A stretch of 64,000 nucleotides of DNA, from assembly GCF_042453785.1 (NCBI RefSeq), contig NC_091661.1, positions 32,231,501-32,295,500 of the forward strand. The letters run 5' to 3'. The position numbers and the translations under genes were made by a program. Within the stretch, counting starts at the first letter, position 1. Each line of letters begins with the position of its first letter. The notes under the pieces are model-generated. The model saw only the letters and a program-made list of their open reading frames with translations. It was not told the origin of the DNA and did not search any database. This stretch comes from Malus domestica. Lineage: Eukaryota > Streptophyta > Magnoliopsida > Rosales > Rosaceae. Of this stretch, positions 22,367 to 35,300 are shown piece by piece.

Positions 22367-23529
22367 TGATCAGGTATTAATTAATGCTTGATCCATGTAA
22401 TTTTTCCCTTTTTGTTTATGATTTAATTGTCCACCTGACATGATTACTGGCCATGCATGCATGCATGACGACCTAGTGTCATTTATGAAACTGAGATCAA
22501 TTGCAATTTTCTTCTCCTTCTTTCCTTTAGTCTTATTCATCCTTCACATTAATTCATTTGATGTTCCCAAATCAATTTGGTTTTTTTTTTTTTGGTACTG
22601 TAATTTTTAGTTCATTGCACAAATAGTGGAAATCACATGTCGAAATATTAGTGGACAAAGATAAACCGAAAAAGTACATGGGGAAAATAAATAGCAAAAT
22701 ACTAGTGGAGCCAAGCGTTATCAAAGATTATAAGGGTGAGTTTGTTGCATCGGATTATCTCAGATTGAATTAACTTCAAAGACTAAGTTAGACTGACTTA
22801 GAATTAACTAAGTTGTATACTGACTTAGAATAAATTAAGTTGTATAAACTTAGTGAAACGTTTAGTGAAGTATTGGACTAAGCATGATTGACCTAAAAAA
22901 TGAAATCCAGCTTCATGCGTCATACCTAACCTGAGAAAACCATTTTCAATAAGCCATTAACAAAATTAATTCCAAGTTGCTAAATTTGCTTCTCAAAATT
23001 TCAGAATCTGAAGAAACAAACAAGATCCATTTATTGACGAAGCTAAAGCTAGCTCCTTGGACATCAATTCCTCAAAATTTTAAGGAAAATGCAAAAGCCA
23101 GTTGAATAATGTCATCACCCTAAACTCAAACTCTAAGTAACTTATAAGGAATTTTCCGGCCCAATCTGCATCACTATAGGCTCTTAAATCCGAATCCCCC
23201 TTTCTATAAATAAGATCAAAAGACATAGTACCCTTTTAAGTACTTCAATAATATTTTTACAACAACAAAATGAATGTAATTAGAGTTTTCTTTATTTTCT
23301 AAGTAATTACTCTTAATTAAAATAAAAATTATGATGAGTCGATACTTCGAATTATATTTCCAATGTAGGACATTCAACTTCCTCCTGAGCAAAAAGTGGG
23401 CAAACAAATGAATTTCGGAGTGATTTCAATTGGAGGATGTTCATTAGTCTTTCAACTTTATCATATCAAAGTATCATATTTTTCTACCAAGCAGTTTATG
23501 TATGGAGAAGAAATAAAAGAGCAGCGCGC

Positions 23530-24730
23530 AATGCTGTCAAAGTGACATTTTGAGCTTATTTGGGCTTTCTGGCATCCAAGATGATGTCTTTTGGGTTCAA
23601 GGCCTTCTGCAGTTATGTTCGGGACGTCCTAAGCTTTAATTCAAGTCGTTTTGGGCCTGTCTTGGAGCCCTGAATATCCATAAACGTGGGATTCTTTGTG
23701 GCTGGCCATATTTCCTAACGTTATAATAGGAATGTATTTCCTAATTATCTTATTCTGCTATGTTTCCTAGTTTTAGAAGACTTTCTTTCTAGTAAAGATT
23801 TTATTATGTAGTAGTATAAATAAGGCTATTTAGCCATTAGGGTTTTAGAGAGAAGGAGCATCGATTTGGAGAACTTAGCTAGGCTTTGAGGATTTGTATT
23901 GTTCCTTCAAGGTGTTTTCTATCATTTTTCTATTTTCAATAATATATTGTTTTATGATTGTTCGTAACTAATTCTCTTTTGCTAGGGCTAGGCCACGAGC
24001 TTTAGCAAGAATATGTAGTTTCTTTTCAATTGACTTATGATATTATGCATGCAAGTTTGAATTATTAATCACCGTAACTATCTATTTGTCTTAATGCTTG
24101 ATCACCATTAGGATACTTAGAAAATAATTTTGATGCAGTTTTGGTCGGAGATCGGTCCCTGAAATTGACGAAGACTTCTTGTGGTTAATATGTGCAAGTT
24201 CACTTAGGATGAATACCACATCTTAAGGGTTGCATGGTTTTTCAGAGGGTTTTCATGAAACTTAATGCGTTAAGCATGTTTAGATTTGATCTGAATACCA
24301 CAAACGGATTGCATGTTTGATATACCCTATATGTTAGGGGTCCAAGTAGGCATACTTTAGGAAAACCTAACCTTCAGAATATGCATGTGTAAGTCATAAG
24401 TAATTGAAAGAATTACATATGATTGTTAAGGTGATGACGGAGTGCTTTTACAATTCAATTTTCAAAAACCATTTTCTTTTAGTTTATTTTATTTTGCTGA
24501 TTTATTTAATTATTTCTATTAAATTCGTTTTTATTACTTTAAATCACAAAATCAACCTTTTCTCGAACTTTGTTTTAAGTAATTAATTAAGATTTGGTTT
24601 GACATAATATTCATTCAATTTATGTAGAGAACGACCTTATTAGAGACGACTATACTACGATTACCTTGTACTCTTGCAAGTATTTTAAGTGTTTTTGTCC
24701 CTACTTTTGCAAGTGGTAAAAATCCCCATC
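23530..24730 (+). mobile_element. Possible LTR-retrotransposon remnant
   Basis: The stretch has an LTR-like architecture: a TATA-like 'tataaataagg' near 23815 followed by 'ccattagggttttagag', then an AATAAT-type poly(A) region and a long AT-rich tail ending near 'gagaacgacct...tactcttgcaagt...ccccatca'. That ending is common in plant Ty3-type elements. No coding domain and no convincing terminal duplication was found, so it is at most a decayed fossil and its borders are approximate. Confidence 0.35.
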
Positions 24731-24759
24731 ATTTTACTTATTCATCTTACTTGTATTCT

Positions 24760-27700
24760 AGGCTACCGTTTAGATTTCCTTAATTCATAGTATATCTCTT
24801 TTGTATGGAGAAGAATAAGGCATTCCGAATTGTGTGTGATTAGTAGAGAATTTTGAAATTTAACCTTAAACTTTTTTTATCCTGGAAGTGAACTTTTATC
24901 AAAATTGGAACATTGGTCTCTGAGTTTTAGCTTAATTGAAGCTTTGATTCCTGAAATCGTCATATAGCAATAATTCTTTTAAGTAATTCTTAAAATCTCT
25001 GCCAAGCAAAAACCTTAATTCATTCATCTGGAACAATAAAAAAAAAAACCACGGAGTGGATATGCGGAAGTGATGATAAATATACGTTGACTAAGCATGC
25101 AAAATGGCCTGGTTTGGATAATGCAATTGCTTCATATATATTATTAATTCTATTTCAGAAAAAGGGAAAGTACGTACGTACACGACCAGCAAGCAAGCAG
25201 TTAGCAGTACTCGCTTAATTTGGTCATGCCATGATTTATTCGTAGTACAGTAATTGAATTTTAGAGCAAAATTAACCTTTTTAATTGTTCCACATGCATG
25301 CATGCTTACAATTATATATATGCTAATCAACTTTCTATCTACAAGATTCATTCTCATCTGAAAATGAGATATAAGGAAGTCCAAGGTAGAACCCAGATGA
25401 GGCTTTACCTTGCCGGGATGAATTTTGATACCTCCCAAAATTAATACTACTGCGTGCTCTGAAATTGTATACAACTGCCTTTTAAGTTTTAACCTTGCTA
25501 CCTATTCGCATGCCTTGGCGTTACGTAACATTCTTACCATTGCTTATGAATTCAAATCAGTATATAAGAAAAAGTATGTCCTATCTAGCTAGGCCGCCTT
25601 TTTATATTCTTTTAGTCGACTTCCTCTTCTTTTTTTTTTTCTTTTTTTCTTTTTTTTTTTATCATTTCCCACACACCATCTAATTAATTAATTAATTAGA
25701 CTAATTAATCTTCTTTTTTGTGTGTGTTACTAAATAGAACTCATGAGATAAAAATGGTCGCCCAATAAACTATATAATAACGCCCAGCATACACACTACT
25801 ATCTTTTTAATTAACCCCCGCACACATTGACTACTAGTAAGCAATGATGTCATCACCAGCTAGCTAAGAAGCCGAAATCCGTATTTCTGTAGCTACAGGC
25901 TGCAGCTAGCCTACAGGGATATATAGAAAAGAGAAGAAGAAGAAGAGGAAGAAGAAGTAGGCAATCCGCTTTGGTCCTTTGCTATAAATCATTTTCTAGC
26001 TTTTAATTTGTTGGAACGTAAGTAATATATCTATGATTGCGAATGTCGGCATGAAATTAATGATTATTATCTCCATAATTTGCATTATTTTTGGGGATGA
26101 ATGATTACAACTTTATTTTATTTGATATAATAATTACTTGCTTCCCCTTGTCGAGCACCTTATACATGTGTTTTGGACTGAAACTATTACGTTAGTGAAC
26201 GTGGAAATTAATGGTTTTTTTTCTTCTTAAAAACAGAAAAAGAAAAAGAAAGAAAGACTAGAATAAAAAAAAAAAAGATTGGTCTGGTAAAAAGAAGATC
26301 AACTGTGCAACAATCCTGACGCTTAAGATTAGTTGGAGGATGGAGATTGGAGATTGCTTTCCCTGGACCTATATATTTATATTCTATATTATATAAGAAT
26401 ATATCAAAACTTTTTGTACAGAGAGAAACCTAGCAATTAGATAGCATTGCTGACGATCAATATACCAGAAAGTGTGGAGTGTGCGGTGGGGACTGGATAG
26501 CACACCCCTACTATATTCTGTGAAATAAAGTTGGTTATGTTTTTTTCTTAAAAAGAAAGTTGGTTATGGTTTGAAAATTAATTTACTTTCTTCTATATCA
26601 CTGATAGAATTCCTTGAAATTTACAATAGATTAATATAATTGAAATTGATCCCACCTAATACTCCATATACATGATCTCTCTCTCTCTCTCTCTCTCTCT
26701 CATCGTTAGGAACAAGAGAGATCCCAAGTTTACTAATTCCAGTCTCCCTTTAATACACACACACAAAACACATATATAACATCGCTTAATATAAACAAAA
26801 AAACCCAATAATTAATTATGAATAGTGCTAATGGTTAGGGTACATGTTTTCAAGTTATATTGTTGGTTAGTGCTAGTAGTATTTTTGTTACGTAATAATA
26901 CGGTCTATTGATGTCCTAGATCTTTGTTTGTAAGTAAAAAATCTTAACGGCGAATTTGATACCAAAATATATGTTGGTATTTGTATATTATAGTTATAGC
27001 AAACAAAATAAAAAATAATAATAAAAATCTGTAGTTAGACATTAGAAGTTAGAAGTTAGAGTTAGGCTTTGACGGGACCCTCATCCTCACTTTTCTAGAG
27101 GAGAATGATCTATCGATGGTGTAATTTGCGTGTGCTTATGTATTAGGTTAATATAATACAAAGCCCCAATTCATTGATTGAAATTAATAAAAATGAATTA
27201 GGTTTTTTTTGTTTGTCGGAGTGAATTAGGGTTAGAGGGAGCTAAGGTTTCCTCCCGTGTTGGAGAAATTTTATCGACGTGTCCTCCATCCGTTCTCCTT
27301 AAGAAGTCAAGCTATTTTCAAGGGTCAAAGCTTTGTATCGCCAAGGCATCATCCACCATATATATATATATATATATATGCATGCATCCATAGTCCATAT
27401 ACACACTTGCTAACTCTATATATAGTACTCCTCGGCAGCATATTTCCAACGCTAGCTAATCCTACCGTTTAATCATCTTCGATCTATCGTCGCCCGATCT
27501 AACAACTGATATATACTATATGAGGTTTGAAAATTATAATATATTATGTACGTACATATACACCATATTTTGTCGAATTTTTTGTTTTTGCTCTTGAATC
27601 GTTAGGTACTTAACAATCATATATATAATTGTGCCTTAATGAATTAACTGCCACATAGTAAAAGGAGTAGTTCATGCATATACAATACATTGTAATGTAA

Positions 27701-27817
27701 ATTGAACTTGATATGTATATATTTCCTCCATCAATTTTCCTAACTCGTTCTTTTTTTTTTCTTTTTTTTTTGTTGGGTGCATGATATATTAAAGGTAATT
27801 GATCGATCTTATTATTA
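24760..27817. other. Intergenic AT-rich region, no gene seen
   Basis: Apart from short simple repeats such as (CT)n at 26682-26701, TTAA-rich runs at 25681-25697 and (TA)n at 27358-27380, I see no coding pattern, RNA gene or bounded mobile element. The last few hundred bases are the promoter and leader of the downstream MYB gene. Confidence 0.5.
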
Positions 27818-29406
27818 ATGATGGGGAGATCATCAGCAACAGCATCAGCGTGGTGCGATGATGATCAAGATGAAAAGAGCAGCACAGATACAATGATAAA
27901 GAAAGGGCCATGGACACCAGAAGAGGATCAAAAGCTTGTGGAATACCTTGAAAGATATGGGCATGGGAGTTGGAGAGCACTCCCCAAGCTGGCAGGTTTG
28001 AACAGGTGCGGTAAGAGTTGCAGGCTGCGCTGGACCAACTATCTCCGGCCTGACATCAAGAGGGGTAACTTCTCCCAGGAAGAAGAGCAAACCATCCTCA
28101 ACCTCCATTCTCTTCTTGGCAACAAGTACGTACTAATGATTAACTACTAGTAGTTGGGCCCTAAATATATCTTTGATTAATTATGTATTAATTCTTCTCC
28201 TTCTCTTTCTTTAAATTAATGATCCATATGCATGCATATCTCTCTATAAAGACTAATTTAAACATATGGAATTAATATCATGTAAAATTTTGTTAATTAA
28301 TCGAGTGCATGGCAATTAACTTACCTTAAAGCGCGCATATATGCAGATGGTCGGCGATAGCTAGCAATCTTCCTGGAAGGACGGATAACGAAATCAAGAA
28401 CTTTTGGAATACCCATTTAAAAAAGAAGCTGCTCAAAATGGGCATCGACCCTGTCACCCACAATCCTATCTCAACCACTGGTACTAACATTGATCATCAT
28501 CAGTATCTCATGATCATCAATCAAATTCTTTCCAGTTTGGCTCCGCAGTTGCTCGCTGCTTCTTCTTCTTCTTCTTGTTCAAGCACTAGTACATGTAATC
28601 CTCTGATGCTGAATAATCCATGGGAATGGGACCGTATTAACAACATCAATAATAATGTGAATATGAATGCTCTCCTGGGGCTCCACTTGTCCGACGCCAA
28701 AACCGAAGTTTTGCAAACCATACTTCAACAGCAACTCCTAAGCACTGGTAGTCCTCCAAATAATAGTAATTATGTGGAGGCCGCTCTTAATTATCTTTTA
28801 GGGTCATCATCATATTCATATAATAATTCAGTTCCTGATGATCATCATCAACAGATCTGTGGTCAATATCATTCTCATCATCATCCCCAAAGTTTTAGCG
28901 TCAATATTGGTGCCCCAGTTCATACTAATACTCAATTTTCCCACTTAAGTATTCCAAACATAATACATAAACCTCCTCATCTTCTTGAGCACGATCAGCA
29001 GCCACTGCCGGTATACGTGGCAAGCAGCGCAGGCCCAGCCTCAAACTTGATTTATACGGCCGGCACGATGATCAACAAGACCGGCCAGCAGCTCGGTGGC
29101 CCATCATCAGGATCATATTCATATGCAACTCCAACAGTAGCTTCAGATCATCATCAACTACCTCTTTTGGTGCCCTCACCCGAGTGTTCTGCTGCCAATA
29201 TTAATCTAATGACGGGAAATAAGATTGTTGATACTAGGACTAATAACCCTAATACTAATCAAGATCATGTAATTTCTGACCCAAACTCACGCAGTACTTC
29301 AACTACTTCAACCACCTTTGAAGCTTGGGGGGATCTTATGGATCATCATGATGAACCAACTAATCATTCCTACTGGAAACACATCATCCTAGATCGTAAG
29401 TACTAA
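27818..29406 (+). CDS. R2R3-MYB transcription factor, MYB9/MYB107-like
   Basis: Two exons, 27818-28125 and 28347-29406, give 455 residues. R2 carries W32, W52 and W72 ([30 protein letters not shown]). R3 starts with F85 in place of Trp, as is usual, then W104 and W123 ([20 protein letters not shown]). The tail [10 protein letters not shown] and the C-terminal YWKHII fit the MYB9/MYB107 subgroup, regulators of suberin and seed-coat barrier genes in Arabidopsis; position matches At5g16770 (MYB9). Odd points: the near-invariant MGRSPCCD start is replaced by a 27-residue acidic, Ser-rich leader, and the usual intron inside R2 is absent while the R3 intron is at its normal place. A strong donor (GTAAGT) at the very end (about 29396) could splice to an acceptor near 29541 and change the last residues. 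The middle is rich in His, Asn and Ser runs. Confidence 0.92.
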
Positions 29407-29846
29407 TAATATATTAATCTTGTTCTCTCTTTTTTGTTTATTTCCTTTTCTTTAGCTATCTAATAATGAACTGTTGCTTTTGCTCTTTAATTCTTTTGCA
29501 TGCATGAATAATGATGTATATATTTTGTCATTAATTTGCAGCTTAATTAGCATCTTTGCAGACATGGCCAATCTCGTAGAAGATCAGTTTCATTTCATGT
29601 CCCAGCTGGATCGATCCATTTAATTATATAGTATACCAGATCAATAACTTTAGCATGTTCATCTACATATACGTACCGATGGCTTTACAATTATGTAAAA
29701 ACAAAAAAAATGGGTATACCCATGGTATCCTTCATGTGTAAATAGTTTTTTTAAATTTATTGAACCACATATATAGTATCAGCTTGAACTGATCCGTTTT
29801 TTAATATGTATACTTTTTTTGTTTCTTGATCTGGCTATAAATCTAC

Positions 29847-30069
29847 GAATCCGGATCCTCGCCGAATCTTCTTTGTGAGGATTATAAGAATCTGTTAATC
29901 GTATTCGTTTATCGTACATCGTGCGGTCAAAAATCATTTTAAATATTTTTACTTAAAATTAAACACAAATAATACTTGATAAAAACTGACCGCACGATGT
30001 ACAATAAACGAACATGATTCACAAATCCTCAAGATCATCACCAAAAAGATCCGGAAAGAATCCTGTTGG
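29847..30069. mobile_element. MULE-type MITE, family A copy 1
   Basis: The element is flanked by a perfect 9-bp duplication taaatctac at 29838-29846 and 30070-30078. The inner arms 'gtttatcgtacatcgtgcgg' and 'ccgcacgatgtacaataaac' are near-perfect inverted repeats around an AT-rich core, and outer ends share 'ggatcctcgccgaatctt' against its mirror. Nine-bp duplications indicate a Mutator-like source. Two relatives lie at 41668-41945 and 60465-60655. Confidence 0.8.
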
Positions 30070-30079
30070 TAAATCTACA

Positions 30080-31270
30080 ACTCCAATCCCAATTTTTCAT
30101 TTAATTTGACATTGGAGCTAGAGCCTAGAGGGGATCTTTGCCATGGTGACCAAACAGTGGGTGCATGGTACAAAACCAGGCACGAATTGAAATTGGTAAG
30201 TGAAAAAGACAACTCTAGTAAAAAGTAAAAATGGGGTTTGACCTTTGAACCTTATGTCAAACATCTCTTTAACGTGTACAGTCACGAAACCCTAGCTACA
30301 ACAAATCAAATACGGCAAGTGATCTTCTACCACATTGATGAAAATGAGTGTTGTTCTTGCATCACAGCATGAGTTTGAGTTCCGTCGACTACCTGATGTA
30401 ACATCTAATCTAATAAATCTAATGTTTGACAAAAAACTAATTCATATATATACTTATATCAAACTTTTGATAGAAAAAAACTTGAGACTTACATCACTCA
30501 TTGAGTTGGTAAGGTTTATTCTCTTGTTAGAACAAGGGTTAAATTTGAGTTCCACTGCCGGCATTTAGTGAGTGATTTGTAAAAATTAAAAAAAAGCTAA
30601 GACTTTGTTATGATATATGTGTGTTTATATACAGAGGATGCAAAGGTGACATGCAGACCCCATTTAATTGATTGTGAAGTAATTAAGAAAAATATATTCA
30701 TAAGATTTCTAAAGAGAAATCCCAGTTAGAAGCAAGCTAACCTTCTTGTACAACGACAACAAGGGTTGGTACCCTATATATTGAGTATTGACCTATAAAC
30801 GCAACTAACCCTATACCTACCCTTGCCAAATATGTATAGATTCTCACCTAAGTTTTCATGATTGTCATGCCAATCAGACGATCGGGATACACACAAATAG
30901 TGTAGTTGCGGTTATAAGTAACGGCATTCTCAATTAAAATAACATGATTCAAGTTTGTTTGTGTGTATGTGCTTGTTATAAGTAAATGTAGATGTGAAGG
31001 TGCCCAAGGAACCACCCTAAAATACGTTGTTAGAGGCGTTGGTATTCATAGATCTGTTACTTTCTTTCAACCCTGTGTAGGTGGTATTAGGTGAGGGGAT
31101 ACACGCAGAACCATTTAATTGTGGAACAAGCCACGCACCTTTGAGTTCTCGGGATGAGGTGAGAAGCTAGTTCCCAAGTGAGTAGCTAAAAAGAGGGCAA
31201 TCAAGCAAGCGATCGTAGGTACGTTATTTATTTATATAAGCAGATTGTGATACTTTTTTGCCCGCACACG
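30080..31270. other. Intergenic, no gene seen
   Basis: The sequence between the MITE and the gag-bearing retroelement shows no coding pattern beyond short chance frames and no bounded repeat that I could define. Confidence 0.4.
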
Positions 31271-31275
31271 ACCAT

Positions 31276-33202
31276 TGTTGGAAAATATTATTATTTAGAT
31301 TTATTTTAATGTTTGGTTTTTTGGGCTTAACCCGTTAGTATTAGGGTTTTAGTCTAGGGTTTGCTTTGGTCTTTCTCTATATAAAGACATCTTTGTTTTG
31401 TTTCTGATGATCAATCAATAAAGCTATGTTTTTCCGGTATACTTTTCTACTTGGTATCAAGAGCATGTTCTCTAGACCTATCTCCCGCCGTCAGCCTGAC
31501 TGATTCCTAAAATCGTTGGCCTACCACCCCGCGCTGCTACCTTGAATCTGCATCACCGTCGTCAGCAACCTAACCGTTCCGTATCCAGATCATCTCCACC
31601 ATCATGTCCACCTATCTGCACTCTACCACGCGGCCACCACACTATCACCCATGCACCACTGTTTGACAAAGCCCAGACCCAAGGAGCACTTAGATCGAGT
31701 TCGTCTTAGACTTGCACAACAACCATTTGAATCCTTGCAAAAATCCGACAATTTGCATCTGCACCGCATCAGCACCTGACGACCCGCACCAGCCCCCTGT
31801 TTCTTTCTGCAACCATCTGAATTCGAACCGCTGCTTAGGCCCGTTTGTACCTGCATCCCTCGCAATCTGGCAACCTCTGCACACTGCACGCTTGCACCAG
31901 AGTTTCTGCACTGCACCAGAGTGTCTGACCGCCCCCTGCACTGGCATCAATCTGCAACAGTACTAGATTAGTATTGTTGCGGCATAACCATATCAGATTA
32001 TTATTCGCTGATTGCTATCAGGTATTTTTCTTAGTGTTGTCATTGTAGATATGGCATCTACAAAGGATGATTCCTTACAATCTATTGGTGTGAAATTAAA
32101 CGGAAATAATTATGTATATTGGGCGTATGTGATGAAGAATTTTTTGATTGGAAAAGGACTGTGGGGCTATGTTTCTGGAATGGTTTCCATTCCGAATAAC
32201 CCCAAGGATGAAAAATATGTTGAATTGTTTGCTGCATGGGAGATGAATAATTCAAAGATTATTACTTGGATTAATAATTCTGTTGATTTGGCTATTGGAA
32301 TGCAACTGGCTAAGTTCTCAACGTCTAAGGAAGTTTGGGATCACTTGGCAAAGTTGTATACCAAGGCCAATTTTGCTAAGAGGTATCAATTGGAAATGGA
32401 GATTCGTACAATCCAGCAAGGTGATAAGAGTATTCAAGTGTTTTACAATGAACTGACCAATCTTTGGGATCAACTTGCATTGACTGAGCCTGAAGAACTC
32501 GGCATTGTCAAGCTTTATTGTAAATATAGAGAAGAACAACGTCTTGTTCAGTTTCTAATGCCTCTTCGGGATGAGTTCGAGACGCTCCGTAGCTCCATCC
32601 TTCATCGAACTCCTCTTCCATCTGTTGATTCTGTTCTTAATGAGTTACAAGCAGAAGAGGTTCGTGTGCAGTCGCATAGGCTCTCTTCATCGTCGTCAAA
32701 TACTTCAGCATTTGCTGCAGCAAGGTCTCGTAGGGTTGCTATGGATGAGTGTTCTTATTGTAAAGGGAAAGGGCATTGGAAGTCCCAATGTCCTAAGTTG
32801 TCTCAGCAACATGAACTTCCATAGAAAGGAGGAGCAACTACTGTTTTGCATATTGGAACTAATTCAAAATCTGAATCTAGGAAGGATGATTGGACATGGT
32901 AGTTTGAAGTTGGCATCGGCATTGACATGGTTGTATTTTAAAGTTGGCATCGGCATTAGCATGGTTGTGTTTTTCATCGGCATTGGCATTGGAATTTGGA
33001 GTCTTGCATCCACATCTACTTTGGCAAACTCATATCGTGAACCGCTATGAGTTTGACGAGGGGTGTTGGAAAATATTATTATTTAGATTTATTTTAATGT
33101 TTGGTTTTTTGGGCTTAACCCGTTAGTATTAGGGTTTTAGTCTAGGGTTTGCTTTGGTCTTTCTCTATATAAAGCTATGTTTTTCCGGTATACTTTTCTA
33201 TT
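31276..33202 (+). mobile_element. Non-autonomous Copia-type LTR element (gag only)
   Basis: Short LTRs begin TGTTGGAAAATATTATTATT at 31276 and 33064 (about 175 and 140 bp). A 5-bp duplication ACCAT flanks the element at 31271-31275 and 33203-33207. A primer-binding-like TGGTATCAAGAGC follows the left LTR and a purine tract precedes the right one. One gag-type frame (about 32012-32824) has the UBN2/DUF4219 Copia gag pattern and a CCHC zinc knuckle. No protease, integrase or reverse transcriptase region is present, so it is a fossil that could only have moved with help. The LTRs are very similar, pointing to a fairly young insertion. Confidence 0.85.
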
Positions 33203-33335
33203 ACCATAAGTTATCTTTGCTTATTTCCTTGCTTATCAACCCTCGAATGATTTGGTACACTAAAAAGAGGGCAAATGGTAGTAAGACCATAATCTACTAG
33301 TATCATACAATAATCATCAACAAAAATACACTCCT

Positions 33336-33337
<2 letters not shown>

Positions 33338-33367
<30 letters not shown>

Positions 33368-33373
33368 TGTATA
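33338..33373. repeat. (ATGT)n microsatellite
   Basis: About eight uninterrupted copies of the tetranucleotide atgt/gtat form this simple repeat. Confidence 0.85.
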
Positions 33374-33625
33374 TGTTAATAATGGAACAACATATGAGGA
33401 GTAACAAATGGTAGTAAGACCATATAATGTGTCAAGTGATGCATACAACAATATTTAATAAGATACTATCATTAATTGACATGCCACTTACATGTTATTT
33501 GTCGCATCACGTACCTGGTATAAAAATATGATATTCCTAACATTTTTTATATTTGAAAAATAGAAGGGGGCTATGCTTAGGTTGTATCTTGTATGAGTTG
33601 ATTCAAGGGCTTCTGTTTGATATGG

Positions 33626-33793
33626 TCTAGCAGTATTCCTCTTCATTTGTAAGTGAGAGGTATTAGATTTGATTCCCGTCAAATATGAATTTGAATCACA
33701 TTATTGTTAGCCCATTATGAAGTTAAACCCATCTCCTTTCCTCTAAAAGTAGGTAATATCGTTTGTTAAAAAAAAAGAAAAAAAAAGAAGCGT
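33626..33793 (+). mobile_element. Rosaceae-type SINE with A-rich tail
   Basis: The sequence has box B-like 'gattcccgtcaaat' and the shared 3' part 'ttgttagcccattatgaag...gtaatatcgtttgtt' before an A-rich tail. The flanks tgtttgatatgg (33614-33625) and tgtttcatatgg (33794-33805) form a 12-bp duplication with one mismatch, suggesting an older insertion. Confidence 0.75.
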
Positions 33794-34361
33794 TGTTTCA
33801 TATGGGCCGGGCCGTTGTCCTCTACTAGACTAGACATCGCCCGGGCTTACTTGTTTTTTGTCTTGTGGGTCAAAAAGCCCAGGCTTAATTTAATTGACTG
33901 GGGCCTTGGATATCGATTTCGACCCACTGAAGGGCTGAACTTGTAAACGACAAGTAACGAGGTACAAGTAAATTATTGAGGACGAGGGAGGATTCATCCA
34001 TTAAAGTAACAACGTTGCATGCAAAGACCATGGCCAACTTTAATAGTCTGATTTAAATATAAAATTTATAAGCAAGAGAGACGGAGGGAGGGAGGGGTTT
34101 TGAATTCACACTTTTTTTTTCTTTTTTTTTTCAAATAACTTGACTTTGGATTGACTCTGTTGTTGCGAGTTGAGTTTGCATACTGCATGTGGATTGTGGA
34201 GGGTGACTACCGAGTAGAGTAATGTAATTTACTTAAGAACGAATCAACTCAACGATTTTGTTTTAAAAATGATATTAACACCTCAACGCTCGATTTAACT
34301 TATGCATTAATTAGTTTTAAGGCTAACTATATTTTACATCTTTCAGATTTGAGGTGATTTT

Positions 34362-34508
34362 TTTTTTAGCAAAGATATTATCTACATTAAGAGAGTATGC
34401 TTAGTCTCACAATGAGCTAGCAAGAATGTAGTTCAAATTCGCCTTTGATGAGAATTGAACCTAAAACCTTTTACTTACAAGTGAGAAAGAATATCACTAA
34501 ACTATAAT
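34362..34508 (-). mobile_element. Rosaceae-type SINE, minus strand
   Basis: On the minus strand it reads 'cttgtaagtaaaaggtttt...ggttcaattctcatcaaagg...ttgctagctcattgtgag...gtagataatatctttgct' and ends in an A-run. It is the same family as the copy at 33626. A 9-bp duplication ggtgatttt flanks it (34353-34361, 34509-34517). Confidence 0.75.
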
Positions 34509-34519
34509 GGTGATTTTGA

Positions 34520-35300
34520 GATGATTTTTAAAAGGGCCATGAAGCTTTAAATTTTGAATTTAATTATCCATAAAATATATGACTTTTTTTGTCATTGCGG
34601 GTGCAGATGTATCTTACATATTAGCTAATGTAAGGGTCTCAAACTCACCACGTCATCAATTTAAGAATTATCATACAATCAATCAGACTGAAGGCACAAA
34701 TCGAAACAATTTCAATACCTTAGGATGGAATATGAAGAAATTAAAACTTTGTATCCCATTAACCTGAACTATTTCTCAAAATGATCAGACGGAAGGAGGT
34801 TGCACCTGTTTTCTAGTTATCAACATTAATTTTTTCAGATTTGTTCTTCTGAGTGCCAGTGAGTGAGTGAGAGTATGAGGGAGGGAGAGAAAAGTGATGG
34901 AGAATTAAGCATAAAATTATAAAGGCTCTCATTTCATGGACAACCAGTCGCTCCATCTGCATCTGGGAAAATAAGACGAGACCAAAACCATATATGTATA
35001 TAAAGACATGTGATTTGCAAATTTAAAGGTAGCTGCTGCAATTATTCGAAATTTATTTGTGCACATGATGATATATGTGACAGGTTACCCAGCTTACATG
35101 CAATTCGCATCTACATGTATGCTCACGATGATGGTGACCCCTCTCATATCATATCATGCACTCACCACTTTCCACTCTTCCACTCTCCACTACATTGACT
35201 GTATGCCTCTCATCACAAGAAGAAATTCACAGCTACCTAAATTGGAAAAACCCAATCCAAGTAACACAATTGTCAATCTCCTCCTCTTGCTCGGGTCCTC
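34520..35300. other. Intergenic, downstream of ITPK1
   Basis: No gene or bounded element is seen. The part next to 35300 probably holds the ITPK1 3' UTR, because the gene runs leftward into it. Confidence 0.4.

Noticed and set aside
27257-27472. Small gene with 71 residues upstream of the MYB
   Set aside because: It is built on a (TA)n run (IYIYIYIY) and lies in the promoter; no coding signature.
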